A stretch of DNA of 58,747 bases from Clostridiales bacterium (GTDB lineage: Bacteria > Bacillota > Clostridia > Oscillospirales > Oscillospiraceae). The notes beneath the pieces are model-generated. The model had not been told where the DNA came from, did not search any database, and was given only the letters and a program-made list of their open reading frames with translations. The stretch lies in NCBI GenBank assembly GCA_021201185.1, contig JAJQFJ010000044.1:1-58747 (forward strand), read 5' to 3'. The position numbers were made by a program, and so were the translations under genes. The first letter of the stretch is position 1. Each line of letters opens with the position of its first letter. Positions 26,508 to 35,099 of this stretch are shown here, in pieces.

Positions 26508-27826
26508 TGGCGCAGATCGAAGCGCTGGTGACAGGATGCTCCCAGGCGGTCCAGTTCTGTCTACAGCTGATGCTGGCTACCGGCATCCAGTGCATCAGCC
26601 TGAAGCGCCGGCCATGGTTTTTCCTGCGTCTGGTCTGCGTGGTCCCACTCCTCCTTTTACTGAGCGAGTGGCTGGACGGGATGGAGTCCATCGCCTATAT
26701 GGGCTGGTTGCAAATGACTCCCTTTGAGATCTGGGTACTGATGTTGCCGGTCTGCTGTTTTCTGTTTGACATCACGCGAAAGGAGACGCTCTTTGTCTGC
26801 CTGGCGGGAATGGCCACCCAGCACAGCTGCATCATCTCCACAGAGCTGATTCTGCGCCTGTGCCTGCCAGAGCTTTCCACTTATGTGACCGACCTGCTGG
26901 CAGTTCTCCTATACACGCTGCTGTGCGGCGTGGCTTATCTGGTGTTCGCGCGCAAAATCAACCGGGAGATCGACATCCGCATCCGGGCAAACCGCCTGCT
27001 GCTGGTGGCGGCCACCATGATCTTCACCATGGTCCTGCGCCGGGCGGCGGTGGACAATCTGGGAAATAACTACAGCCTCATGTTGAAGGGGGCCATCGAC
27101 CTGTACGGCGTCATGGGGTGCCTGGTCTCCCTGTGGGTGCTGTTTTCCAACAACACCATCGACGAGATGCGGGTGGAGCAGATGATAATGGAGCAGGTCA
27201 TGCGGATGGAGGAGGAGAAGCATCGCTTCTCCCAGGCCACTATCGACACCATCAACCTGAAATGCCACGACCTGAAGCACCAGCTGGAGCGGCTGCAGAC
27301 CGGGGGCAATGAGATCTCCCGGCAGGAGCTTCAGGAGCTGGCGGACTCGGTGACGGTCTATTCCAAAATTGCAAGGACCGGCAGCGACGTGCTGGACTCC
27401 ATTCTGACCCAGGAGAGCCTGTGCTGCGAACGGTATCACATCCACTTCACCTGCATGGCGGATGGCTCCCAGCTTCGGCATATGAAGAGCACCGACCTGT
27501 ACTCCCTGTTCGGCAACGCCATCGACAACGCCATCGAGGCCGTCTGGCAGGAGCCGGAGGAGGAAAAGCGGGTCATCTTCCTGAAGGTCACCGGCAGCGG
27601 GGACTATGTGAGCATCCACCTGGAAAACCACTGCCCCGGGCAGGTGACCTTCCGGGACGGCATCCCACAGACAGACAAGGCCGACCGGGAGCAGCACGGC
27701 TTCGGGATGAAGAGCATGCAGTACGTGGCGCGGAAATACGGCGGAAATCTGGTGTGCCGTCAGGAGGGGGAGATGTTTTATCTGAATATCCTGCTGGAAG
27801 CACCCGGAGAAGAGCGGCAGCCGTGA
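26504..27826 (+). CDS. GHKL-domain sensor histidine kinase (module 1)
   Basis: The 440-residue protein has five to six membrane helices in residues 10-215 and then a cytoplasmic kinase: CHDLKHQLERLQ holds the phospho-accepting His (about residue 255), GNAIDNAIEAVW is the N box and GFGMKSMQYVARKYGGNL the G box. This is the AgrC-like GHKL class. The polytopic sensor lacks an obvious extracytoplasmic ligand domain. Coupled to the response regulator, it probably responds to a small molecule or envelope signal and controls the adjacent glycosidase operon; the signal is unknown. Confidence 0.9.
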   Translation: MMAQIEALVTGCSQAVQFCLQLMLATGIQCISLKRRPWFFLRLVCVVPLLLLLSEWLDGMESIAYMGWLQMTPFEIWVLMLPVCCFLFDITRKETLFVCLAGMATQHSCIISTELILRLCLPELSTYVTDLLAVLLYTLLCGVAYLVFARKINREIDIRIRANRLLLVAATMIFTMVLRRAAVDNLGNNYSLMLKGAIDLYGVMGCLVSLWVLFSNNTIDEMRVEQMIMEQVMRMEEEKHRFSQATIDTINLKCHDLKHQLERLQTGGNEISRQELQELADSVTVYSKIARTGSDVLDSILTQESLCCERYHIHFTCMADGSQLRHMKSTDLYSLFGNAIDNAIEAVWQEPEEEKRVIFLKVTGSGDYVSIHLENHCPGQVTFRDGIPQTDKADREQHGFGMKSMQYVARKYGGNLVCRQEGEMFYLNILLEAPGEERQP

Positions 27827-27858
27827 CGGCCCATGAGGCCGGACGGCTGCCATTTTTT
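27816..27858 (+). terminator. Terminator after module 1 kinase
   Basis: GGCAGCCGT (27816-27824) pairs with ACGGCTGCC (27843-27851), with GGCC/GGCC pairing inside, followed by ATTTTTT. The stem overlaps the kinase stop codon. Confidence 0.85.
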
Positions 27859-27890
27859 GGGAGCAGGGGAGGGGGTGTGGAGATGAACTG

Positions 27891-27957
27891 ACAGGTTTTG
27901 CCACCAGAATACAGAGGTTGCCAGAAAACGGTCAAACAAAAAGGAACCTGTTATAAT
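27891..27957 (+). promoter_or_regulatory. Candidate LytTR direct repeats and promoter of GH3-esterase operon
   Basis: ACAGGTTTTGCCA (27891-27903) and ACAGAGGTTGCCA (27911-27923) are direct repeats 20 bp apart, 11 of 13 bases identical. A perfect TATAAT lies at 27952-27957, 41 bp after the start of the second repeat, with no good -35 box, as expected for an activated promoter. The second module has a matching element at 47252-47285 with the same 41-bp distance. Confidence 0.6.
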
Positions 27958-28004
27958 ATCCTTGCGAAATTGCCATAGAAGGCATAAGCGAGGAGGAATT
28001 TTTT

Positions 28005-31000
28005 ATGAAAAAGAGACACACCAAGCTATGGCGGGTGTTGTCCGGTATCTGCGTGACCCTGCTGGCCGTGCTGGTCGGGGTCACGTCGATCGGGACGACC
28101 TACGCCACCTGGCTGGACGGGCAGCTGGGCACCACCAGCCTGACCCTGACCAGCGACTCGGACGAAAAGACCTACTATTACGAGTCCAGCTACTCCTCTC
28201 TGGAGGAGATGCTGGAGGCCAAGGAGGAGCTGCTGGCGGAGATCTCCGCAGAGGGCTCTGTCCTGCTCAAGAATGAGTCGAACGCCCTGCCCATCTCCAG
28301 CAGCGCCAAGGTGACCCTGCTGGGCTACGGCTCCTATGACCCGGTCTACGGCGGGACCATCGGCTCCTCCACCACCGAGGGCGGCACCGCCACCATCACC
28401 ACCCTCCAGGTGGCTCTGGAGGAGGCGGGCATTGAGGTCAACCCCACCATGGTGGACTTCTACGCCAACAACCCCGGCTTCCGGTTCCATGCATCCTATA
28501 TGTTTAGCACCAAGTATGACAGCCTGATGGACGCCCTCATCGGCGAGGTCTCTCCCAGCGTCATGGTCAGCGCCGGTGTGGCCGACGATGAGACCACCCT
28601 CAGCGACGCCACCATCGGCGAGTACAGCGACGCTGCCATCGTGGTCATCACCCGGGCGGCCTCCGAGGCGGCAGAGTACAACATCAACTCCGCCACCACC
28701 GACGACGGGGACTCCTACGACTCCCCCCTGGATCTGAGCACCTATGAAAAGCAGGTCATCGATCTGGCGGTCAACTCCTTCGACACCGTCATCGTGCTCA
28801 TCAACTCCGACTCCGCCATGGGCATCGACTACCTGAAGCAGACCGAAGGCGTGGACGCCGTTTTGTGGGTGGGCCTGCCCGGTGCTTACGGCTTTGAGGG
28901 CGTGGTGGATGTGCTTACCGGCGAGAGCAACCCCTCCGGCCATCTGGCGGACACCTACGCCGTCCATCCGGCCTCCGCTCCCGCCAACGCCAACATGGGC
29001 CTGTACACCTGGGCCAACGCCTCCACCAACGGCGGCAGCGAGCTGACCAGCGGCGACTACGGCAAGGCCGACTGGTACGTGGTGGAGAACGAGGGCATCT
29101 ACGTGGGCTACAAGTACTACGAGACCCGCTATGCCGACGCCGTGGCCGGGGACGCAGAGGCCCTGAACAACGCCAACGCCACGGAGTACGTCAAGACCTA
29201 CTCCGACTATGACGCCACCGCCGACTGGGACTACAACGACCAGGTGAGCTACAGCTTCGGCTATGGCCTCTCCTACACCACCTTCACCCAGACCCTGGAC
29301 TCCCTGACCATCGACGCTGAAAACGGCACCGGCACCGCCGTGGTGACGGTCACCAACACCGGCGACGTGGCGGGCAAGTCCGCCGTGGAGCTCTATGTCC
29401 AGTGCCCCTACACCAAGGGCGGCACCGAGAAGTCCGCTGTGCAGCTGGTGGACTTCGGCAAGACCGACATTCTGGAGCCGGGTACCTCCACCACAGTGGA
29501 GCTGAGCTTCACCCTGGAGATCTTCGCCTCCTACAACACCACCTCCGAGCAGTGGGAGCTGGATGCGGGCAACTACTACTTTGCCGTGGGCAACGGCGCT
29601 CATGAGGCCCTCAACAGCATCCTGCTCAGCCAGGGCGTCTCCGAGGACCGGCTGAGCATCTCCACCGACAGCGAGAATGCCAGCATCGAGGCGGTTCAGG
29701 TGACCGACCTGGGCGACGTGTCCGCCTATCTTTCCACCGTGAACGAGAACGTGGAGAACCGCTTCGAGCAGGCGGACTACTCCACCTATGACGAGTCCTT
29801 CCAGTACATCTCCCGGGCCAACTGGTCCCAGGGCTGGGAGACGGTGGGCACCGAGGACGGCACCGGCGAGGGCGCTGTCAGCTACACCGAGGAGATGGAG
29901 TACGGCCTCTTTGCCGAGCTGTACACCATCACCGCCAACGACAAGACCGACGACATGACCTATGACTGGGATGTGGACACCGGTCTGACCATTATGGACT
30001 TCATCGGCGTGGCCCTGGACGCCACCATCACCAAGGACGGCGTGACCTACACCTACGACGACCTGGTCAACACCATGTCCCTCTACGAGGCCTGCTACAT
30101 GCTGGAGAACGAGTATCAGAACCTGGACTCCGTGGCCTCCATCGAGATGGGCGAGGTGGTCACCAACGACGGCCCTGCGGGCTTCGCCTATGACCAGGTG
30201 CCCGGCTACGCCTACAACTGGCAGGTCTATGAGACCGACGAGCCCACCTACGTCAGCGAGGACGACGAGAACGCCGAGACCTCCATGGCCGTTTACAATA
30301 CCGAGCCTGTGGTGGCCTCCACCTGGAACAAGGAGCTGGTGACCGCTGAGGGCGAGATGATGGGCGAGGACTCCCTGTGGGCGGACGAGAACCTGATTAT
30401 CGGCCCGGGCAGCAACCTGCACCGCTCTCCCTTCAACTCCCGGAACCACGAGTATTACTCCGAGGACTCTGTGCTCACCAGCCTGATGACCGCCTCTCTG
30501 TGTGAGGGCTGCTACACCAAGGGCCTGATGACCCAGGTGAAGCACTTCGCCTTCAACCATCAGGAGATCAACCGGGCGGGCACCGCCACCTTCTTCGACG
30601 AGCAGGCCGGCCGCGAGAACGAGCTGCGCTGCTATCAGTACACCTTTGAGAACAACCTGACCCAGAGCACCATGACCGCCTTTAACCGGGTGGGTGTGGA
30701 GTATGCCGGCGCCTGCGAGGGACTGCTCATCGGCGTTCTCCGGGACGAGTGGGGCTTTGAGGGCTCCGTGGTCACCGACATGGTCAACGGCGCCATGTAC
30801 ATGAACTGGCGGGACGCCTTCGCCTACGGCCTGTCCGGCACCCTGGGCACCAACGCCTATGAGGCTACCTCTCTGGGGGCCAGCACCTCTGACGCCAACC
30901 AGGCCCTCATCGCCACCGACGCCTATCTCCAGCAGCAGATCCACGACGCCGTCAAGTACACCGTCTATCAGGTGGCCAACTCCAACTACATGAACGGCAT

Positions 31001-31556
31001 GGACTCCACCTCCCGGTGGGAGAACGTGACCCAGTGGTGGAAGGTAGCCATGTATGGCGGCATCGCCGTATTCGCCGTGCTCACCGTGGTCTTCCTGGCC
31101 CTGTATGTGCTCGATCTGGTGAAGGAGACCAACGGGGAGAAGAAGCGCACCCTGGGCTTCTGGATGACGGCGGTCAGCACTATCCTGCTCATTGTCGCCG
31201 CTGTCCAGTATCCGAATACGGCCTTCAGCGCAGACTATGCGCCGCTGGACAGCGTGGAGGTTCTCCTGGTCGTCTCCGCTATTCTGGGCGTTGTGACCCT
31301 GGCAGCCACCTTCGTGACCAGCAGCCGGTATCTGGACATCATGTCCGTCGTGCTCACCGGCCTTGCCACCCTGAGCCTGGCGTTCAGCTTCTATCCCATG
31401 GTCACCCCCATCGCCTATGTGATCTCCGGCCTGAACACCTATGAGGAGATCTCCGCCTGGGTCAACGCCGCCATCGTCATGGCCGTGGCCGTCCTGGTCA
31501 GCCTGGTCAGCCTGTTCTGCAAGCTGACCTCCCGTAAGGACGTGGCGGCCTCCTGA
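28005..31556 (+). CDS. Membrane-anchored GH3 glycosidase with inverted domain order
   Basis: The 1183-residue protein has an N-terminal membrane helix (about 12-32). The GH3 sandwich domain comes first (GSVLLKNESNALPI, about 80-330), then a fibronectin-III-like domain (SFGYGLSYTTF, about 415-520), then the GH3 barrel (NLIIGPGSNLHRSPFNSRN to GFEGSVVTDMVNG, about 790-960). Asp925 in VVTDM is the expected nucleophile. Five or six membrane helices close the protein (about 1010-1175). Classical GH3 enzymes have the barrel first; permuted relatives are known in rumen clostridia. The enzyme probably acts outside the membrane on beta-linked oligosaccharides. It is co-transcribed with the esterase 14 bp downstream. 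Confidence 0.88.
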   Translation: MKKRHTKLWRVLSGICVTLLAVLVGVTSIGTTYATWLDGQLGTTSLTLTSDSDEKTYYYESSYSSLEEMLEAKEELLAEISAEGSVLLKNESNALPISSSAKVTLLGYGSYDPVYGGTIGSSTTEGGTATITTLQVALEEAGIEVNPTMVDFYANNPGFRFHASYMFSTKYDSLMDALIGEVSPSVMVSAGVADDETTLSDATIGEYSDAAIVVITRAASEAAEYNINSATTDDGDSYDSPLDLSTYEKQVIDLAVNSFDTVIVLINSDSAMGIDYLKQTEGVDAVLWVGLPGAYGFEGVVDVLTGESNPSGHLADTYAVHPASAPANANMGLYTWANASTNGGSELTSGDYGKADWYVVENEGIYVGYKYYETRYADAVAGDAEALNNANATEYVKTYSDYDATADWDYNDQVSYSFGYGLSYTTFTQTLDSLTIDAENGTGTAVVTVTNTGDVAGKSAVELYVQCPYTKGGTEKSAVQLVDFGKTDILEPGTSTTVELSFTLEIFASYNTTSEQWELDAGNYYFAVGNGAHEALNSILLSQGVSEDRLSISTDSENASIEAVQVTDLGDVSAYLSTVNENVENRFEQADYSTYDESFQYISRANWSQGWETVGTEDGTGEGAVSYTEEMEYGLFAELYTITANDKTDDMTYDWDVDTGLTIMDFIGVALDATITKDGVTYTYDDLVNTMSLYEACYMLENEYQNLDSVASIEMGEVVTNDGPAGFAYDQVPGYAYNWQVYETDEPTYVSEDDENAETSMAVYNTEPVVASTWNKELVTAEGEMMGEDSLWADENLIIGPGSNLHRSPFNSRNHEYYSEDSVLTSLMTASLCEGCYTKGLMTQVKHFAFNHQEINRAGTATFFDEQAGRENELRCYQYTFENNLTQSTMTAFNRVGVEYAGACEGLLIGVLRDEWGFEGSVVTDMVNGAMYMNWRDAFAYGLSGTLGTNAYEATSLGASTSDANQALIATDAYLQQQIHDAVKYTVYQVANSNYMNGMDSTSRWENVTQWWKVAMYGGIAVFAVLTVVFLALYVLDLVKETNGEKKRTLGFWMTAVSTILLIVAAVQYPNTAFSADYAPLDSVEVLLVVSAILGVVTLAATFVTSSRYLDIMSVVLTGLATLSLAFSFYPMVTPIAYVISGLNTYEEISAWVNAAIVMAVAVLVSLVSLFCKLTSRKDVAAS

Positions 31557-31570
31557 AAGGGAAGAATGCT

Positions 31571-32578
31571 ATGAAATTCATCATGCAACACCGGCGCCTT
31601 CTGATCGTTGTACTGGCGGTCGTACTGGTGGTGGTCGGCTGGCTGATATACAGCGCCACCTGCGGCTACCGGGGCAGCGAGGACTGGGGCGGCGAGAGCT
31701 ATGAGCATCTGGTCTATTCCGATGTCTCCGAGTCGGACTATCTGAACCTGTATCTGCCCGCAGATGCAGGGGAGGATACCCCTCTGCTCATCCTGGTACA
31801 CGGCGGCGGGTTCATCGAAAACGACTGCACCAGCACCCAGGTCCGGTATATGTACGAGTACTTCCGGGAGCACGGCTACGCCTGCGCCTCCATCAACTAC
31901 CGCCTGTCCGGTGAGGCCACCTATCCCGCTGCCATCTGCGACGTGAAGGCCGCCATCCGGTACCTCCGGGCCAATGCGGACGCCTACGGGCTGGACGCTG
32001 ACCACTTCGTCATCTGGGGCGAGTCTGCCGGGGCCTACCTGGCCACCATGGCCGCCCTGAGCAACGACGACGAGTTCTGCGATGTGGCCTTCGTGGGCGA
32101 GGAGGAGAACCCCGGCGTGTCCGCCTCGGTATACGCCCTGGCAGAGTACTACGGCCCCATGGAGTTCTTCACCATGGACGAGGACTATGAGACGCTGGGC
32201 CTGCCCCTGCTCGTCCGGAGAATCATCGGCACCTCCTCCAACGGCACTACCGCCGCCGCAGACTCCATGGAGAGCCTGTGGGTGGGCCAGGCCATCGGCA
32301 CCCTGACCGACGAGCAGGAGACAGAGCTGTCCCCCCTGACCTACCTGGCGGAGAACCAGGAGGAGCTGGCGGGAATGCACATTTACATTCGTCACGGCTC
32401 CTTTGACATCACCATCCCGAACCTCCAATCCCAGCGCCTGGCGGATACCGTCGCAGAGCTGCTGGGGGAGGACCAGGTGAACTACCAGCTCATGAGCACC
32501 TATCAGCATGCGGACAACCGTTTCTATACAGAGGACAATATGCAGGCTCTGGAGAGCTGGCTGAACGATCTCTGGTAA
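31571..32578 (+). CDS. Membrane-anchored alpha/beta-hydrolase esterase (BD-FAE-like)
   Basis: The 335-residue protein has one N-terminal membrane helix (about residues 9-30) and then an alpha/beta hydrolase with oxyanion motif LVHGGGFIEND, nucleophile elbow WGESAGAYL, and a C-terminal HADNRF segment for the catalytic His. It resembles carbohydrate acetyl- or feruloyl-esterases. Placed directly after the GH3 gene, it probably removes ester decorations from the same glycan at the outer membrane face. A similar fold is encoded at 1-907 but without a membrane anchor. Confidence 0.87.
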   Translation: MKFIMQHRRLLIVVLAVVLVVVGWLIYSATCGYRGSEDWGGESYEHLVYSDVSESDYLNLYLPADAGEDTPLLILVHGGGFIENDCTSTQVRYMYEYFREHGYACASINYRLSGEATYPAAICDVKAAIRYLRANADAYGLDADHFVIWGESAGAYLATMAALSNDDEFCDVAFVGEEENPGVSASVYALAEYYGPMEFFTMDEDYETLGLPLLVRRIIGTSSNGTTAAADSMESLWVGQAIGTLTDEQETELSPLTYLAENQEELAGMHIYIRHGSFDITIPNLQSQRLADTVAELLGEDQVNYQLMSTYQHADNRFYTEDNMQALESWLNDLW

Positions 32579-32650
32579 CACCCTGTCCCGTTCCATCTGT
32601 CACGCATCGGCGACACTGATTTGCTTCCCAGGCCGTGCGTACAGACGCAG

Positions 32651-32680
32651 TTCCCCGGCAGAGGCTTCTTCTGCCGGGGA
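32651..32680 (+). terminator. Terminator after esterase
   Basis: TCCCCGGCAGA and TCTGCCGGGGA form an 11-bp perfect stem, followed by ATCTTTGG, 73 bp after the stop codon. Confidence 0.7.
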
Positions 32681-32828
32681 ATCTTTGGCTCTGTGGGAGG
32701 GAGACTGCTTTAGGTCAAACAGTTTGCAGCAGCAAGCAATGCCTCGGTGTATACCTCCGCTGCTTGTTGGTGGCCTGTTGCCTCAAGCCTGATTTTGAGG
32801 GTGCTATCCTCAAAGTCCCGTCTCATTA

Positions 32829-32867
32829 GATTCTCCGGAAAAGCGGTTCCCGCTTTCCCGGAGAATC
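32829..32867. other. Hairpin in gene-free stretch
   Basis: GATTCTCCGG and CCGGAGAATC pair, with AAGCGG/CCGCTT continuing the stem after a small internal loop. It sits in 32681-32946, where no gene is recognised. Confidence 0.4.
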
Positions 32868-32946
32868 GTCATAAGCCGCCTTCTGCGTCTGCTGTTGGGA
32901 GACGGCGTGAAATTTTCACGGCCTGTCTCCCGATTGCGTATGGCAG

Positions 32947-33105
32947 GAGCAGGTTACAAAGCTGGAGGCCGGGGAGATCACCAAAGAGGGCTATGACCGC
33001 TGGCGATACCACTATCCCGAATTGGATGCCACCCAGGTACGAGCCGAGGTGCTGTCGCAGGATTTGAGCGACCTCCTTATGGATAACCTACAGGATGATA
33101 AATAA
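32947..33105 (+). pseudogene. Fragment resembling the C-terminal tail of an element-borne protein
   Basis: The frame reads EQVTKLEAGEITKEGYDRWR followed by YHYPELDATQ and ends DLLMDNLQDDK. I recall similar tails (a DYDRWRYxYP motif) at the end of recombinase-type proteins on integrative elements, but the assignment is uncertain. A stop codon lies just upstream and no start is visible. Confidence 0.35.
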
Positions 33106-33118
33106 GCACAGGCGTAGC

Positions 33119-33154
33119 AAAAGTAGCACCGGACAAAATGTCCAGTGCTACTTT
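33119..33154. terminator. Bidirectional terminator hairpin
   Basis: AAAGTAGCACCGGACA pairs with TGTCCAGTGCTACTTT (one mismatch) around AAA, with A-rich and T-rich flanks on the two sides, so it can act in both directions. 33155-33331 holds no recognised gene. Confidence 0.7.
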
Positions 33155-33331
33155 AATAATATGTGAAAGCCTATCAGCATTGTATTTGATCTTGGTAGCC
33201 GCTACCGAAATTATTGTAGGCCGCCTTGCATTCACAAGTCGGCTCCTTTGATGGCCTAGACCCGGTGAACACGCTTACAAGCAATCCCATCCATCACAGT
33301 CGATGGCCTCTACATTTGCTCGCCTTTCCTT

Positions 33332-33685
33332 TTAATCGGCAAAGACCAACTCCGCCAGAATGACCTCCTCGGCCCTGGCCTTGATGTTGTTCATGCGACG
33401 CACCCATTCCATCTGATTAGTGCTTTTCAGAGCGGCGGTCACGCCCTCCTGTTCAGCCATAGCTGGGAACATGACTTCCAACCGATTATGGCAGGCTTCG
33501 TCGATCTCCGCCAAGTGGAGGAACAGCTTCTCCGTCAGCACCAGATCACTGTACTGAATGGGGCGGTGCTCCTGGAGAAATGCCCGGCGCATCCTGCCGT
33601 ATTTTCCAATGTGATAGTGTGCGGTGTCAGAAAGTGCGATGTTGGGGAGGTAATAGTCTACGCATTTTGTGTAAGTGATGTCCAT
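33332..33685 (-). CDS. TnpV-family transposon-encoded protein
   Basis: The 117-residue protein starts MDITYTKCVDYYLPNI and has GKYGRMRRAFLQEHRPIQYS and MNNIKARAEEVILAELVF, matching small TnpV proteins found on Tn4451-type and related transposons. Their role is unknown. The start follows a GGGAGC site at 10 bp. It is a marker that mobile-element DNA reaches at least this far. Confidence 0.75.
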   Translation of the reverse strand: MDITYTKCVDYYLPNIALSDTAHYHIGKYGRMRRAFLQEHRPIQYSDLVLTEKLFLHLAEIDEACHNRLEVMFPAMAEQEGVTAALKSTNQMEWVRRMNNIKARAEEVILAELVFAD

Positions 33686-33789
33686 AGGAAGCTCCCTTCG
33701 TGTCGAAATTGGTTGCAGCTACGATAATTCCGGGATTATCACCCCAGTCTTCATAACGGCTGTCCATTCCGTCACAAACGAGCCTCAGT

Positions 33790-33840
33790 CATGATGTATT
33801 TCGGTGCTGTCGAAAAGTACCCTTCATAAAATACATCATG
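33790..33840 (+). repeat. 50-bp imperfect inverted homology, right copy, itself palindromic at the ends
   Basis: It matches the minus strand of 23292-23342 at about 43 of 50 positions. Its ends ATGATGTATTT (33791-33801) and AAATACATCAT (33829-33839) are perfect 11-bp inverted repeats, which the left copy has largely lost. Confidence 0.65.
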
Positions 33841-33846
33841 GTTCGA

Positions 33847-33903
33847 GAGCCTGTCGTTTTACGACAGGCTCACAGCCCTGACCGGTCGAACCGGTCAGGG
33901 CTG
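33847..33903. terminator. Two adjacent hairpins downstream of alr
   Basis: GAGCCTGTCGT/ACGACAGGCTC (33847-33871) and CAGCCCTGACCGGT/ACCGGTCAGGGCTG (33873-33903) are perfect stems. They lie between alr (minus) and the element end, probably serving as the alr terminator. Confidence 0.75.
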
Positions 33904-33922
33904 TTTCTATGCCGTCAGGCTG

Positions 33923-35044
33923 TTATTCCACATATACCCGTTTCACCCGGGGGGACACGGCGCACAGCAGCTCGTAGGAGATGGTGCCCAGCGCGTCCGC
34001 CTTTTCCTCCAGGGGAAGTCCGTCGCCGAACACTGTGACCTCGTCTCCCACCCGGACCTGGGGGAGGTCGGTGACGTCCAGCATACACATATCCATGCAC
34101 ACCCGGCCGATCTGGGGTACCCGCTGCCCCCGGACCAGCATCTCCTGGCGATTGGAGAGCAGCCGGAACAGGCCGTCGGCATAGCCCACCGGCACCGCCG
34201 CCACCAGGCTGTCCCGCTCCAGAGTGTAGGTGCGACCGTAGCTGATGCAGGTGCCCTTTGGGAGCCGCTTCACCGACACCACATGGCTCTTGACCTCCAT
34301 CACCGGCTCCAGAGGGATTTTCCCGTCGCAGGAGTGGTCAGGGGAGTGACCGTAGAGCAGGATGCCCGGACGGATCATGTCCAAATGCGCCTGGGGATAG
34401 TTCAGCGTGGCGGCCCCGGCACAGCAGTGCCGGATGGGGAAGGTGACACCCATCGCCTCCAGCCGCTCCAGCAGCGACCGGAACCGGCTGATCTGCATTT
34501 CGGAGTATTCCGGGCAGGTGTCTGCGTCGGAGAAGTGCATAAAGATGCCCTCTGGCTCCAGGCCGGGGAGACGGGCCATCTCCGCCAGGGTCTCCGCCCC
34601 GTGCTCCAAATGGCTCTCATCACAGAGGATACCCAGACGGGACATCCCCGTGTCCGCCTTCAGGTGGCACCGGAGCCGCCCCCCGAGAGACAGTGCCGCA
34701 TCAGAGAAGGCCCGGGCCTGCTCCGGGTCATAGACCGTCTGGACGATGTGCTGCCGGAGCAGGGTCTCTGTGGCGGAGACGGGGGTGTAGCCCAGAATGA
34801 GGATGGGGGCCTGGACCCCTGCCTCCCGCAGCTCCTCCGCCTCGTCCAGACAGGCCACCAGCAGATAGTCCGCCCCCAGCGCCTCCAGCTTCTTTGTCAC
34901 CGGGATGGCCCCGTGGCCGTAGGCGTTGGCCTTGACCAGCCCCGCAAATTTGCTGTGGGGGGCCAGGCGACGCAAGGTCTCATAATTCCGGGCCAGCCGG
35001 TCCAGGTGGATCACCGCCCAGGTGCGGCTCGTCTGTTCTGTCAT
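33923..35044 (-). CDS. alr: Alanine racemase
   Basis: The 373-residue fold-type III PLP enzyme has the cofactor Lys in VKANAYGHGA (about residue 40), the segment LKADTGMSRLG, and the catalytic-Tyr region PLEPVMEVKSHV to CISYGRTYTLERD. It supplies D-alanine for peptidoglycan. ATG 35044 follows GAAGGAAG; the frame continues upstream into repeat DNA but without a better start. In Bacillus the order acpS-ydcC-alr is conserved, matching the lipoprotein gene upstream here. Confidence 0.95.
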   Translation of the reverse strand: MTEQTSRTWAVIHLDRLARNYETLRRLAPHSKFAGLVKANAYGHGAIPVTKKLEALGADYLLVACLDEAEELREAGVQAPILILGYTPVSATETLLRQHIVQTVYDPEQARAFSDAALSLGGRLRCHLKADTGMSRLGILCDESHLEHGAETLAEMARLPGLEPEGIFMHFSDADTCPEYSEMQISRFRSLLERLEAMGVTFPIRHCCAGAATLNYPQAHLDMIRPGILLYGHSPDHSCDGKIPLEPVMEVKSHVVSVKRLPKGTCISYGRTYTLERDSLVAAVPVGYADGLFRLLSNRQEMLVRGQRVPQIGRVCMDMCMLDVTDLPQVRVGDEVTVFGDGLPLEEKADALGTISYELLCAVSPRVKRVYVE

Positions 35045-35099
35045 GGGTATCGCTTCCTTCTTTTGTCTGTGTGGTTGGGGAATGGCTTTCTTCGTAAGG

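Noticed and set aside
25756..27830. agrB/agrD-like peptide signalling genes beside the first LytTR/GHKL pair
   Set aside because: The regulator and kinase overlap directly, and neither flank holds a small cysteine-containing peptide gene or an AgrB-type membrane protease.
22270..33900. Search for the missing SpoVT N-terminal half at the far end of the island
   Set aside because: No stretch encoding the AbrB-type start (MKATGIVRRIDDLGRVV-like) was seen on either strand here, so no second junction is claimed.
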